DNA from: Streptomyces sp. NBC_00250
Lineage (GTDB): Bacteria > Actinomycetota > Actinomycetes > Streptomycetales > Streptomycetaceae
NCBI RefSeq assembly: GCF_036192275.1
Contig: NZ_CP108088.1
Coordinates: 2,418,001-2,482,000, forward strand
Reading direction: 5' to 3'
Length of the DNA: 64,000 bases
This document shows, in pieces, positions 23,347 through 32,349 of this stretch; the first letter of the stretch is position 1, and each line of letters begins with the position of its first letter. The translations under genes and the position numbers were made by a program. Under the pieces are notes generated by a model, which ran no database searches, had not been told where the DNA came from, and worked only from the letters and a program-made list of their open reading frames with translations.

Positions 23347-24615
23347 GTGACCGAGACCGTGAAATCCGCAGCCGATCCCGCGATACCCGACAGAACAGAC
23401 CAGCCCGACAGCCTCGGCGGGATCGAGGTTCTCGCCTCGCTCAGCCCCGACTTCACCGCCGACCCGTACACCGCCTTCCGCCGGCTGCGCGAGCGCGGTC
23501 CGGTGCACCAGGTGGTGGGGCCCGACAGGGGGGTGGTATGGCTCGTGGTCGGGTACGAGGCCGCGCGCGAGGCCTTCGGCTCCCCGCACCTCAGCCGGGA
23601 CTGGCAGCGCGACTACCGGCAGCCCGGCTGGGAGCCGCCGTACGCCCTGAACATGCTCGGCAACTCCAACATGCTGATGAGCGACCCGCCCCACCACACC
23701 CGGTTACGGAAGCTGGTGTCCCAGGAGTTCACGGCCCGGCGGGTCGAGGGGATGCGGCAGCGCGTCCAGGAGATCACCGACGAGCTGCTGGACGGCATGA
23801 CGGCGGACGGAGCGCGCGGCGCCGACATCATCGAGGCCTTCGCCTCCCCGCTCCCCATGATCGTCATCGCCGAACTGCTCGGCGTCCCGGGCCTGGACCG
23901 CGCCTCCTTCCACGCCTGGTCCAACGAGACCCTCGCGCCCACCAGCCCCGAGGCGGAGAAGGAGGCGTACGAGCATGTCATGCCGTATCTCGCCGGCCTC
24001 ATCGCCGCGAAGCGCGAGAGCCCCGGGGAGGACCTGCTCAGCGCCCTCGTCCACACGGTCGACGAGGGCGGCGACCGGCTCACCGAGGACGAGCTGATCT
24101 CGTTGGCCTTCCTGCTGCTCGTCGCCGGGCACGAGACGACGGTCAACACCATCGGCAACGCGGTGCGCGCGCTCTTCGATCACCCCGACCAGCTGGCGGC
24201 CGTACGGGCCGATCCGGCCGGGCTGGCGGCGGGGCTGGTGGAGGAGACGCTGCGCTACGACGGGCCGGTGGCGACCACCACGCCGCGCATCGCCCTGGAG
24301 GACACCGAGATCGGCGGTGTACGGGTGCCGCGCGGCGCCATCGTGCTGATCGCCATGGCCGGCGCGGACCACGACCCGGCGCGCTTCCCCGACCCGGAAC
24401 GCTTCGACGTACGGCGCAGCGACGCCCGGAGCAATCTCTCCTTCGGGCACGGAATCCACTTCTGCCTGGGCGCCCCTCTCGCCCGCCTGGAGGGCGAGGT
24501 CGCGCTGCGCACGCTGCTGGAGCGCTGCCCGGACCTGGCGGCGGACGGGGAGCCGGGCGAGTGGCTCCCGGGCATGCTGATCCGGGGGAGGCGGACGCTG
24601 CCGGTGCGGTGGTGA
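23347..24615 (+). CDS. Cytochrome P450
   Basis: A 422-residue soluble P450 of the bacterial class I type (CYP107-like by general look). The I-helix motif is AGHETT (about 260-265), the ExxR motif EETLR (about 299-303), and the heme loop FGHGIHFCLGAPLAR with ligand Cys373. It should hydroxylate or epoxidise a small molecule using electrons from a ferredoxin. No ferredoxin or reductase gene is adjacent, and no biosynthetic genes flank it, so the substrate is unknown. GTG start at 23347 with AAGGGA upstream. The gene stands alone between two gene-poor regions. Confidence 0.93.
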   Translation: MTETVKSAADPAIPDRTDQPDSLGGIEVLASLSPDFTADPYTAFRRLRERGPVHQVVGPDRGVVWLVVGYEAAREAFGSPHLSRDWQRDYRQPGWEPPYALNMLGNSNMLMSDPPHHTRLRKLVSQEFTARRVEGMRQRVQEITDELLDGMTADGARGADIIEAFASPLPMIVIAELLGVPGLDRASFHAWSNETLAPTSPEAEKEAYEHVMPYLAGLIAAKRESPGEDLLSALVHTVDEGGDRLTEDELISLAFLLLVAGHETTVNTIGNAVRALFDHPDQLAAVRADPAGLAAGLVEETLRYDGPVATTTPRIALEDTEIGGVRVPRGAIVLIAMAGADHDPARFPDPERFDVRRSDARSNLSFGHGIHFCLGAPLARLEGEVALRTLLERCPDLAADGEPGEWLPGMLIRGRRTLPVRW

Positions 24616-24894
24616 TACGCCCGCCGCGGGTGGACTGACGGGCGGGTGAGCGATCACGGCACGCCGTCCGCGCAGGTCAGCGGGGACTGTCAGTGGCGGG
24701 GTCCGCAGTGTCCGCGATGCTGCGGCAGTGGCGTCACGCATCGGCCAGGAGAGAGGCGATCGTCACGACCGCGACCCCGCTGCCGGCGAGCACCAGAAAG
24801 GGGCTCTTCCTCGCCCACCTGCGCGACGGGGCATGGAAGCCCGCTGGGAGCTGAGCCGGTGAGGGCCCACTGCGCCAGATGTTCGGCCCGCCGG

Positions 24895-24925
24895 ATTGCT
24901 GCGGCAGCACGCCTGCCGCAGCAAT
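24895..24925. terminator. 13-bp perfect stem-loop
   Basis: attgctgcggcag / ctgccgcagcaat around a 5-nt loop, no mismatches. It lies 280 bp past the P450 stop on that strand and 210 bp past the methyltransferase stop on the other. It is probably a terminator, though its distance from both genes is unusual. Confidence 0.5.
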
Positions 24926-25028
24926 CAGCGGCGAGGGAACCCGAATGATTTTCCTCAAGTTCCCGGAAAGCCAGCCCTAGGGAAGCGCGCCTCCCACCCA
25001 GCAGACCTGCACAATCAGCCAGGTGACG

Positions 25029-25049
25029 CCCCATCAGAACGAGTGTCAG
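25029..25049. repeat. Direct repeat, right copy
   Basis: Right partner of the repeat at 22,281-22,301 (19 of 21 bp identical, same orientation). The following sequence (gtgagcgtcac, then gtaacgctcac 30 bp on) forms an inverted repeat, as mobile-element ends or regulator sites may. Confidence 0.55.
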
Positions 25050-25133
25050 TGAGCGTCACGCGCGTCATTTCAGCGTCAAGACGTCGCCCGTAACGCTCAC
25101 ACCGCACCTACTGCGCACCCGCAAATCCGCAGG

Positions 25134-26462
25134 TCAGGCGTCCTTCTTCACCGGCTCCAGGATGGCGACGCACTCCACGTGGTGCGTCATCGGGAACAGG
25201 TCGAACGCCCGCAGCGTGCGGACCTTGTAGCCGCGGTCCGCGAAGTAGGCGATGTCTCGGGCCAGGGCTGCCGGGTCGCAGGCTACGTAGGCGATGCGGC
25301 GGGCGCCGAGGGCGGCGAGGTGGTTGACCGTTTGCTTGCCGGCGCCGGCGCGCGGGGGGTCGAGGACGATCAGGTCCACTTCGGTGATGCCGGTGCGCGG
25401 GAGGACCGATTCGACCTTGCCCTGTTCGATGCGGACGCGCGGGAAGGCGGCCAGGTTGTGGCGGGCGTCTTCGACGGCGCGCTTGCCGGACTCGATGCCG
25501 AGGACCGCGCCCTGGTCGCCGACGCGGTCGGCGAGGGCGCCCGCGAAGAGGCCGACGCCGCAGTAGAGGTCGAGGGCGGTTTCGCCCTTGCGGGGGGTCA
25601 GGCCCTGCATGACGGCGAGCATGAGGGTCTGGGCGGCCTTCGGGTGGACCTGCCAGAAGCCGCCGTTGCCGACGCGGTAGGTGCGGTCGTCGGCGCGCTC
25701 GCGGACGAAGGCTCGGCCGTGGACGCGGTGGACGCCGCCGTCGTTCTCGTCGACGCGGAGGACGGAGACCGGCTTGTCCAGTTCGACCAGGGGGAGGCGG
25801 CCGCCGGGCTTGGGGGTCAGGATCACCTGGCGGTCGCCCGAGCCGGAGGCGGCGATGGCCTCGACCGAGGCCATGCCCTCCCAGGTGCGCTTCTCGATGC
25901 CGAGTTCCGAGACGCCCTGCGCCGCGATCATGCAGTGGTCGACGACCTCGACCTCGTGCGAGCGGTGCTTGCGCAGGCCCGCGTGGCCTTCCGCGTCGAT
26001 CGTGTACTGGACGCGGGTGCGCCACTGCGGGACCTCGCCCTGCGGAAGCTTGTCGCCCTCGGCCGGCATGACGGTGCCGTCCCAGCCGGCTTCCTCGGGG
26101 GTGAGGCCGGCGAGCCGCATGAGCTGCTCGGCGATGACCTCGCCCTTGAGGCGGCGCTGGGCGCCCGGCTTGGCGTGCTGCCAGTCGCAGCCGCCGCACT
26201 TGCCCGGGCCGGCGAACGGGCAGGGGGCCTCGACGCGGTCCTTCGACGCCTCGAGCACGGACACCGCGTCCGCGCGCAGGAAGCGGGAGGTCTCCTCGCC
26301 CTCGGTCACGCGGGCGATGACCTTCTCGCCGGGCAGTGCGTGGCGGACGAAGAGGACGCGGCCCGCCTCTGTGCGGGCGATGCAGTGGCCGCCGTGGGCC
26401 ACCGGACCGACCTCGACCTCGTACTCTTCCCCGACCAACGACGAAACAGGGGTGTTCTGCAT
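25134..26462 (-). CDS. TRAM-domain RNA (uracil-5-)methyltransferase
   Basis: A 442-residue SAM-dependent enzyme of the TrmA/RlmD family that makes 5-methyluridine in rRNA or tRNA. An N-terminal TRAM RNA-binding domain (about 8-66) precedes an iron-sulfur site (CPFAGPGKCGGCDWQH: Cys81, 89, 92, with a later Cys in VVDHCMI). The methyltransferase domain carries LDLYCGVGLFAG for SAM, DPPRAG, the catalytic Cys in YVACDPAALARD, and FPMTHHVE. It starts at an ATG at 26462 and shares the strand with the permease gene, 72 bp upstream of it. The exact RNA target is not predictable. Confidence 0.9.
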   Translation of the reverse strand: MQNTPVSSLVGEEYEVEVGPVAHGGHCIARTEAGRVLFVRHALPGEKVIARVTEGEETSRFLRADAVSVLEASKDRVEAPCPFAGPGKCGGCDWQHAKPGAQRRLKGEVIAEQLMRLAGLTPEEAGWDGTVMPAEGDKLPQGEVPQWRTRVQYTIDAEGHAGLRKHRSHEVEVVDHCMIAAQGVSELGIEKRTWEGMASVEAIAASGSGDRQVILTPKPGGRLPLVELDKPVSVLRVDENDGGVHRVHGRAFVRERADDRTYRVGNGGFWQVHPKAAQTLMLAVMQGLTPRKGETALDLYCGVGLFAGALADRVGDQGAVLGIESGKRAVEDARHNLAAFPRVRIEQGKVESVLPRTGITEVDLIVLDPPRAGAGKQTVNHLAALGARRIAYVACDPAALARDIAYFADRGYKVRTLRAFDLFPMTHHVECVAILEPVKKDA

Positions 26463-26534
26463 GGCGGGGAGACTCCAAGGGGGAGGAACAGGGGAAGCGA
26501 CTGCGGGCTGCCGTTCGGACGGCAGCCCACCAGT

Positions 26535-28586
26535 CTAGTTGCTCTTTGCGGTCGGTTCCTTCTGGCGCTTCTCCACCGGGCCGCGGCGGACCGAGCCGGG
26601 CGCGTTCCAGTCCTGGCGCTTGCGGGCCCGCTTCTTCGCGGCCTCGGAGGACTGGAGCTGGTACGGGACCGAGGTGACCATGACGCCGGGGGTGAAGAGC
26701 AGCCTGCCCTTGAGGCGGAGTGCGGACTGGTTGTGGAGCAGGTGCTCGTACCAGTGCCCGACGACGTACTCCGGGATGTAGACGGAGACGGCGTCGCGCG
26801 GGCTCTCACGGCGGATGTTCTTGACGTACTCGATCACCGGGCGGGTGATCTCGCGGTACGGGGAGTCGAGGATCTTGAGCGGGACGTTGATGCCGCGCCG
26901 CTCCCACTCCTCCCTGAGCGCCTTCGTCTCGACCGGGTCGACGTTGACGGTCAGCGCCTCCAGCTCGTGCGCGTGCATGAGCTTGGCGTAGGCCAGGGCG
27001 CGGAGGGTGGGCTTGTGGAGCTTGGAGACCAGGACGACGGAGCGGACCCGGGACGGGCGTACGTACTCGTCGGGGCGTTCCTCGGCGGCGGCGATCTCGG
27101 CCGCGACCGAGTCGTAGTGCCTGCGGATCGCGGACATCGTCCCGTAGAAGATCACCATGCCGAGCAGGGCGACCCAGGCGCCGTGGGTGAACTTGGTGGC
27201 GAGGACGACGACGAGGACGAGGCCGGTGAAGAAGGCGCCGAAGGCGTTGATCGCGCGGGAGCGGATCATGTGGCGGCGCTTGGCCGGGTCCCTCTCGGTC
27301 CTCAGGTGCCGGTTCCAGTGCCGGACCATGCCGGTCTGGCTGAGCGTGAAGGAGACGAAGACGCCGACGATGTACAGCTGGATCAGCTTGGTCGAGTCGG
27401 CTCCGTAGACCCAGACGAGCAGGGCCGCGGCGCCGGCGAGGAGCACGATGCCGTTGGAGAAGGTGAGGCGGTCGCCGCGGGTGTGCAGCTGGCGCGGCAG
27501 GTAACGGTCCTGGGCGAGGATCGAGCCGAGGAGCGGGAAGCCGTTGTACGCCGTGTTGGCGGCCAGGAAGAGGACGAGCGCGGTGGCGGCGGCGAGCACG
27601 ATGAAGAAGAACGTTCCGTCGCCGAAGACGGCGGCCGCGACCTGGGAGATGACCGGGTCCTGGACGTAGCCCTCGCCGACCGGCACGCCGTTGACGAGCA
27701 GGTCCTCGGTGGGCTTCTCGGCCATCCGTACGTCGGTGGCCATGGCGAGGAAGATGATGCCGCAGAACATGGTGACGGCCAGGCCGCCCATGAGGGCGAG
27801 CGTGGTGGCGGCGTTCCTCGACTTCGGCTTGCGGAAGGCGGGGACGCCGTTGGAGATGGCCTCGACACCGGTGAGCGCCGCACAGCCGGAGGAGAAGGCG
27901 CGCAGCAGCAGGAAGACGAGCGCGAAGCCCGCCAGACCCTCGTGCTCGGCCTTGATCTCGAAGTCGGCGGTGGGCGCCTTCATGGTCTCGTCGAGGACGA
28001 TCCCCTTGTACGCGCCCCAGGCGATCATGATGAAGACGCCGGCGACGAAGACGTACGTCGGGATCGCGAAGAGCGAGCCCGACTCCTTCACGCCGCGCAG
28101 GTTCATCACGGTCAGCAGCACGATCACGCCGACCGCGCAGGCCACCTTGTGCTCGACCACGAAGGGGATCGCCGAGCCGAGGTTCTCGATGCCCGAGGAG
28201 ATCGACACGGCGACGGTCAGGACGTAGTCGACGAGCAGGGCGCTCGCGACCGTCAGTCCGGCCTTGGGCCCGAGGTTGGTGTTGGCGACCTCGTAGTCGC
28301 CGCCGCCGCTCGGGTACGCGTGGACGTTCTGCCGGTACGAGGCGACGACCGTGAACATCAGGACGACGACCGCGAGGGCGATCCACGGGCTGAAGTGGTA
28401 GGCCGACAGACCGGCCACGGACAGAACGAGGAGCACCTCGCCCGGTGCGTACGCCACCGAGGACAGCGGGTCGGAGGCGAAGACGGGGAGCGCGATCCGC
28501 TTGGAGAGGAGAGTCTCTCCGAGCTTGTCGCTGCGCAGGGCCCGCCCGATCAGGATCCGTTTGGGAAGGTCGGTCAGTTTGGACAC
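26535..28586 (-). CDS. KimA-like APC-type permease, probable K+ importer
   Basis: A 683-residue protein with 12 membrane segments (residues about 30-455) and a ~200-residue cytoplasmic C-terminus. The first helices read LPVFASDPLSSVAYAPGEVL and SYRQNVHAYPSGGGDYEVA, very like Bacillus KimA (YdaO), a high-affinity K+/H+ symporter of the KUP/APC superfamily. It is divergent from two TrkA-type genes, as is the related gene beside ceoB-ceoC in Mycobacterium. Potassium is therefore more likely than an amino acid. I chose GTG at 28586 by family length. It has no ribosome site; a TACGAT 7 nt upstream could make it leaderless. The open frame upstream is spurious. Confidence 0.82.
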   Translation of the reverse strand: MSKLTDLPKRILIGRALRSDKLGETLLSKRIALPVFASDPLSSVAYAPGEVLLVLSVAGLSAYHFSPWIALAVVVLMFTVVASYRQNVHAYPSGGGDYEVANTNLGPKAGLTVASALLVDYVLTVAVSISSGIENLGSAIPFVVEHKVACAVGVIVLLTVMNLRGVKESGSLFAIPTYVFVAGVFIMIAWGAYKGIVLDETMKAPTADFEIKAEHEGLAGFALVFLLLRAFSSGCAALTGVEAISNGVPAFRKPKSRNAATTLALMGGLAVTMFCGIIFLAMATDVRMAEKPTEDLLVNGVPVGEGYVQDPVISQVAAAVFGDGTFFFIVLAAATALVLFLAANTAYNGFPLLGSILAQDRYLPRQLHTRGDRLTFSNGIVLLAGAAALLVWVYGADSTKLIQLYIVGVFVSFTLSQTGMVRHWNRHLRTERDPAKRRHMIRSRAINAFGAFFTGLVLVVVLATKFTHGAWVALLGMVIFYGTMSAIRRHYDSVAAEIAAAEERPDEYVRPSRVRSVVLVSKLHKPTLRALAYAKLMHAHELEALTVNVDPVETKALREEWERRGINVPLKILDSPYREITRPVIEYVKNIRRESPRDAVSVYIPEYVVGHWYEHLLHNQSALRLKGRLLFTPGVMVTSVPYQLQSSEAAKKRARKRQDWNAPGSVRRGPVEKRQKEPTAKSN

Positions 28587-28820
28587 GGAGAGGATCGTAA
28601 GCGTTCGAAAACAGCCACGCGCACCGGCACCCCCGATCGGCACCGAATCTCCCTGAGTACCACCTCGGATGCGGTCCCCGCCAGCGTTGCCGCTTAAGCT
28701 CGGACCGGGTGACCCGGCAGGGTGTTGCCCGCCCCGACCCGGGCGCATCGGGTGAGGAAAGTTGTGAGCAGGGTGTTTTCGCAGGTCAGTAAGACGATCA
28801 GGAGTGCGGGGTAAGGGGAC

Positions 28821-29489
28821 GTGCACATCGTCATCATGGGCTGCGGGCGAGTGGGAGCCGCTCTCGCGCAGACCCTGGAGCAGCAGGGGCACACCGTCGC
28901 GGTCGTGGACCAGGACCCGACGGCTTTCCGTCGTCTGGGGTCGGGTTTCGGCGGTCGGCGTGTGACGGGCGTGGGCTTCGACCAGGACACGCTGCGTGAG
29001 GCCGGCATCGAGGACGCGGGCGCCTTCGCCGCGGTGAGCAGCGGCGACAACTCGAACATCATCGCGGCGCGGGTCGCCCGCGAGATGTTCGGCATCGAGA
29101 ACGTGGCGGCGCGGATCTACGACCCGCGACGCGCCGAGGTCTACCAGCGCCTCGGCATCCCGACGGTCGCGACGGTCCGCTGGACCGCCGACCAGATGCT
29201 GCGCCGGCTGCTGCCCTCGGGCGCGGAGCCGCTGTGGCGGGACCCGAGCGGTGGCGTGCAGCTCGCGGAGGTGCACACCTCCCCCGCCTGGATCGGCCAC
29301 AAGGTGAGCCGGCTCCAGGAGGAGACCGGCGTGCGCGTCGCGTTCCTCACGCGGCTGGGCGAAGCGATTCTGCCGACCTCGCAGACGGTGCTCCAGGAGG
29401 GCGATCTGGTGCACGTGATGATGCGTACGGACGAGATCGCGAAGGTCGAGGAGGCCTTCGCCGAGGGTCCCGAGGAGGGCGGTCACTGA
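28821..29489 (+). CDS. TrkA-family K+ uptake subunit (CeoB-like)
   Basis: A 222-residue soluble protein. An RCK_N domain with the nucleotide motif GCGRVGAALAQTLEQQGH and the acidic VVDQD is followed by an RCK_C domain (about 140-215). Such subunits bind NAD(H)/ATP and gate a K+ transport protein at the inner membrane face. GTG start at 28821 with AAGGGG 4-5 nt upstream. It overlaps the second TrkA-type gene by one base (TGATG), so both are made together, presumably as a hetero-complex. It is divergent from the KimA-like permease across a 234-bp region. Confidence 0.9.
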   Translation: MHIVIMGCGRVGAALAQTLEQQGHTVAVVDQDPTAFRRLGSGFGGRRVTGVGFDQDTLREAGIEDAGAFAAVSSGDNSNIIAARVAREMFGIENVAARIYDPRRAEVYQRLGIPTVATVRWTADQMLRRLLPSGAEPLWRDPSGGVQLAEVHTSPAWIGHKVSRLQEETGVRVAFLTRLGEAILPTSQTVLQEGDLVHVMMRTDEIAKVEEAFAEGPEEGGH

Positions 29490-30166
29490 TGCGTGTCGCT
29501 ATTGCGGGCGCGGGTGCGGTGGGCCGTTCCATCGCGGGCGAGCTCCTGGAGAACGGTCACGAGGTCCTGCTCATCGACAAGGCGCCCACCGCCATCTCGG
29601 TGGAGCGGGTGCCGCAGGCGGAGTGGTTGCTGGCCGACGCCTGTGAGATCACCTCGCTCGACGAGGCGGCGCTCCAGCGCTGCAACGTGGTGATCGCGGC
29701 GACCGGCGACGACAAGGTGAACCTGGTCGTCTCGCTGCTCGCCAAGACCGAGTACGGCGTGCCGCGGGTCGTCGCCCGGGTGAACAACCCGAAGAACGAG
29801 TGGCTGTTCAACGAGGCCTGGGGCGTGGACGTGGCCGTCTCGACCCCGCGCCTCATGTCGGCCCTGGTGGAGGAGGCGGTGAGCGTCGGCGACCTCGTCC
29901 GGCTGCTGCGCTTCAGCCACGGCGACGCGAACCTGGTCGAGCTGACGCTGCCGCCGGAGTCGGCGGTCGCCGGCACCGCCGTCGGGGACGTGGCCTGGCC
30001 GCAGGACACCTCGCTCGTGACGATCATCCGCGGTTCGCGGGTGCTGACGCCGAGCCCCGAGGAGACCCTGGAGGCGGGCGACGAGCTGCTGTTCGTGGCC
30101 GCGCAGGCCCGCGAGGAGCAGCTGGAGGACCTGCTGCAGGTCCGCCGGGAGCCGACGGAGTCCTGA
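29489..30166 (+). CDS. TrkA-family K+ uptake subunit (CeoC-like)
   Basis: A 225-residue paralogue of the preceding gene. RCK_N begins MRVAIAGAGAVGRSIAGELL with ligand-binding VLLIDK; RCK_C covers about 140-218 (SAVAGTAVGDVAWPQDTSLV). The ATG overlaps the previous stop by one base. Two tandem single-RCK proteins replace the fused TrkA of enterobacteria, the arrangement of actinobacterial ceoB-ceoC. No TrkH/KtrB channel gene is next to them; the divergent KimA-like permease is the only transporter at hand. A strong hairpin follows. Confidence 0.9.
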   Translation: MRVAIAGAGAVGRSIAGELLENGHEVLLIDKAPTAISVERVPQAEWLLADACEITSLDEAALQRCNVVIAATGDDKVNLVVSLLAKTEYGVPRVVARVNNPKNEWLFNEAWGVDVAVSTPRLMSALVEEAVSVGDLVRLLRFSHGDANLVELTLPPESAVAGTAVGDVAWPQDTSLVTIIRGSRVLTPSPEETLEAGDELLFVAAQAREEQLEDLLQVRREPTES

Positions 30167-30184
30167 GCACCTGGTGTACGAGGA

Positions 30185-30217
30185 AGGGCCCGGACCTGTT
30201 CGTCAGGTCCGGGCCCT
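30185..30217. terminator. 14-bp perfect hairpin, bidirectional
   Basis: agggcccggacctg / caggtccgggccct with a 5-nt loop, between the TrkA pair (plus) and the DUF3159 gene (minus), 18 and 13 bp from their stops. Confidence 0.85.
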
Positions 30218-30230
30218 CTCTCGTGCCTTC

Positions 30231-30971
30231 TCAGGCCTCCGGGTGGCTCTGCGCCGCGGCGGCGGCCGCCTTGCGCTCCTTCTCGGCGAGCTCCTCGGCC
30301 TCCATCTCGGCGAAGACGTCGATCGGCGGCGGAGCCTTCGCGAGGAACACCCATGTGAGGTAGACCGCGAGCAGGAACGGCGGGATCTTGAGCGCCACGA
30401 GCACCCAGCCGAACTTGGTCGTGTCGGCCCACCAGTACATCGGGAAGAGGATGGCGCACTTGCCGAGCAGGATCAGGCCCCAGGCCCAGCTGGCCTTCGT
30501 GTACGCCTTCTTCCGGCCGGGGTTACGGGTCCGCCAGGAGAGGTTCTCCTTGAAGACCGGGCCCAGGATCAGGCCGATCAGCGGGACTCCGGCGATCGCG
30601 GTGACGATGTACGCGAGGGCGAGGCCCAGCGTGTACAGCATGCCCGGCAGGTAGAAGTCCTTGGCGTTGCCCGTCATCATCGCGAAGACGACACCGAAGG
30701 CGACACCGAAGACGCCGCTGAACGCGTGCTTGACGGTGTCCCGACGGATGAGCCGGACGGCGACCAGGACCAGCGACACCGCGAGGGCGGCGATCGCCGA
30801 GATCTGCAGGTTCTTGTTGATCGTGAAGATCGTCACGAACAACAGGCCCGGCACGACCGTCTCGACCATGCCCCGCAGGCCGCCGAAGGCCTCGAACAGC
30901 GCGGCCTCGGTGACCTCCTTCGATGCCTGGGCGTCCTGGTCCGTGGTGGTCGGCTTGTCGAGGGACGTCAC
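30231..30971 (-). CDS. DUF3159 membrane protein
   Basis: A 246-residue protein with about five membrane segments between residues 40 and 215 (GMVETVVPGLLFVTIFTINK, then SALAVSLVLVAVRLI and later helices) and charged ends. This is the actinobacterial DUF3159 family, of unknown function. GTG at 30971 with AGGAG at 6 nt. It begins 3 bp after the stop of the OB-fold gene, so the two are an operon. The long Glu/Ala/Lys helix at the C-terminus is cytoplasmic. Confidence 0.85.
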   Translation of the reverse strand: MTSLDKPTTTDQDAQASKEVTEAALFEAFGGLRGMVETVVPGLLFVTIFTINKNLQISAIAALAVSLVLVAVRLIRRDTVKHAFSGVFGVAFGVVFAMMTGNAKDFYLPGMLYTLGLALAYIVTAIAGVPLIGLILGPVFKENLSWRTRNPGRKKAYTKASWAWGLILLGKCAILFPMYWWADTTKFGWVLVALKIPPFLLAVYLTWVFLAKAPPPIDVFAEMEAEELAEKERKAAAAAAQSHPEA

Positions 30972-30974
30972 CGG

Positions 30975-31373
30975 CTACTCCTGTCCGAGCGGTCGGAGCT
31001 CGTATTTGGGGTTGAAGAGGACCCGCCGGCCGTGGCTCATGGAGATGCGGCCGGAGGCGATCAGCTTGCGGCCCGGCTCGATGCCCACGATGGAGCGCCG
31101 ACCGAGCCACACGACGTCGAGCGGTGCCGTGCCGTCGAAGAGCTCGGCCTCCAGCGCGGGCACACCGGCCCGGGGACGCAGCGTGACCGTGCGCAAGGTA
31201 CCAGTCACCTTGACTATCTGGCGGTCGGAGCAGTCGCAGATACGCGTGCACCCCGACGCTTCGGCGTCCTCCTGGAGCTCCTCCGACTCCAGGTCCTCCG
31301 GGGAGGAGGAGAGCCGGTCGAGCATCCGGCGGAACCTACCGGCCGGCTTCTCTGTACGTGGTGCAGCACTCAT
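30975..31373 (-). CDS. OB-fold nucleic-acid-binding-like protein
   Basis: A 132-residue soluble protein. After an acidic N-terminal stretch it has a five-strand OB pattern (QIVKVTGTLRTVTLRP, ELFDGTAPLDVVWLG, KLIASGRISMSHG), like the tRNA/ssDNA-binding OB folds of helicases. A cysteine pair (CTRICDC) precedes it. In actinobacteria this small protein regularly travels with DUF3159, as here. Its partner in the cell is unknown. The ATG is at 31373. Confidence 0.8.
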   Translation of the reverse strand: MSAAPRTEKPAGRFRRMLDRLSSSPEDLESEELQEDAEASGCTRICDCSDRQIVKVTGTLRTVTLRPRAGVPALEAELFDGTAPLDVVWLGRRSIVGIEPGRKLIASGRISMSHGRRVLFNPKYELRPLGQE

Positions 31374-31430
31374 ACAGAAAGCGTACCGGCCACCGCCGTC
31401 ACCGGGACCTGCCCCCGAACGGGTGCTGGT

Positions 31431-32117
<687 letters not shown>

Positions 32118-32213
32118 GGAGGGGGCCTTCCTTCTTCGGTCGCCCGTGCGGGCGGGAGCAAGAGAGTACGGGAGCGGAGGGGGTGGTGCGGGGAGTACGG
32201 GAACGAACGGGGC

Positions 32214-32326
32214 GCGCTTCGGACGGGGGCGGGTGGTGCGCCTCGCAGGTGCGCTTCGGAGCGGAGTCGGCCGGTGCGCCTCGGAGGCGCGCTTCGGGAC
32301 GGAGGCGGGTGGCACGCTCCGGGACC
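32214..32326. repeat. Imperfect ~38-bp tandem repeat, three copies
   Basis: Copies begin with gcgcttcgg at 32,214, 32,251 and 32,289 and share a middle of the type gg-gcgggtggtgcgcctcg. The block fills half of the 232 bp between kdpD and kdpE. It does not extend either gene. Confidence 0.7.
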
Positions 32327-32349
32327 GGGGGGTCCGGGTCGCGGCGGGT

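Larger units (their letters stand above)
24616..25133. other. Intergenic region after P450
   Basis: 518 bp. It holds a 13-bp perfect hairpin (24,895-24,925), the right copy of the direct repeat (25,029) and an 11-bp imperfect inverted repeat (gtgagcgtcac 25,049-25,059 with gtaacgctcac 25,090-25,100). A 74-codon minus-strand frame (24,734-24,958) ends in a hydrophobic stretch but is crossed by the hairpin and lacks a ribosome site; I do not call it. Confidence 0.5.

Noticed and set aside
24734..24958. Minus-strand 74-codon frame ending in a hydrophobic segment
   Set aside because: The 13-bp hairpin lies inside it, no ribosome site precedes it and codon use is not Streptomyces-like.
22281..25049. 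Complete transposon around the P450 gene
   Set aside because: No transposase or recombinase gene, and the repeats are imperfect direct repeats rather than terminal inverted repeats. Kept only as a possible trace.
25179..28697. Plus-strand open frame of 1,172 codons
   Set aside because: Antisense to the RNA methyltransferase and KimA-like permease. Its Gly/Asp/Glu/Val-rich composition is typical of shadow frames.
28587..28820. c-di-AMP (ydaO-type) riboswitch upstream of the KimA-like or TrkA-type genes
   Set aside because: Expected from the Bacillus relative, but the conserved ydaO-motif segments are not visible in this 234-bp region, and the permease start appears leaderless.
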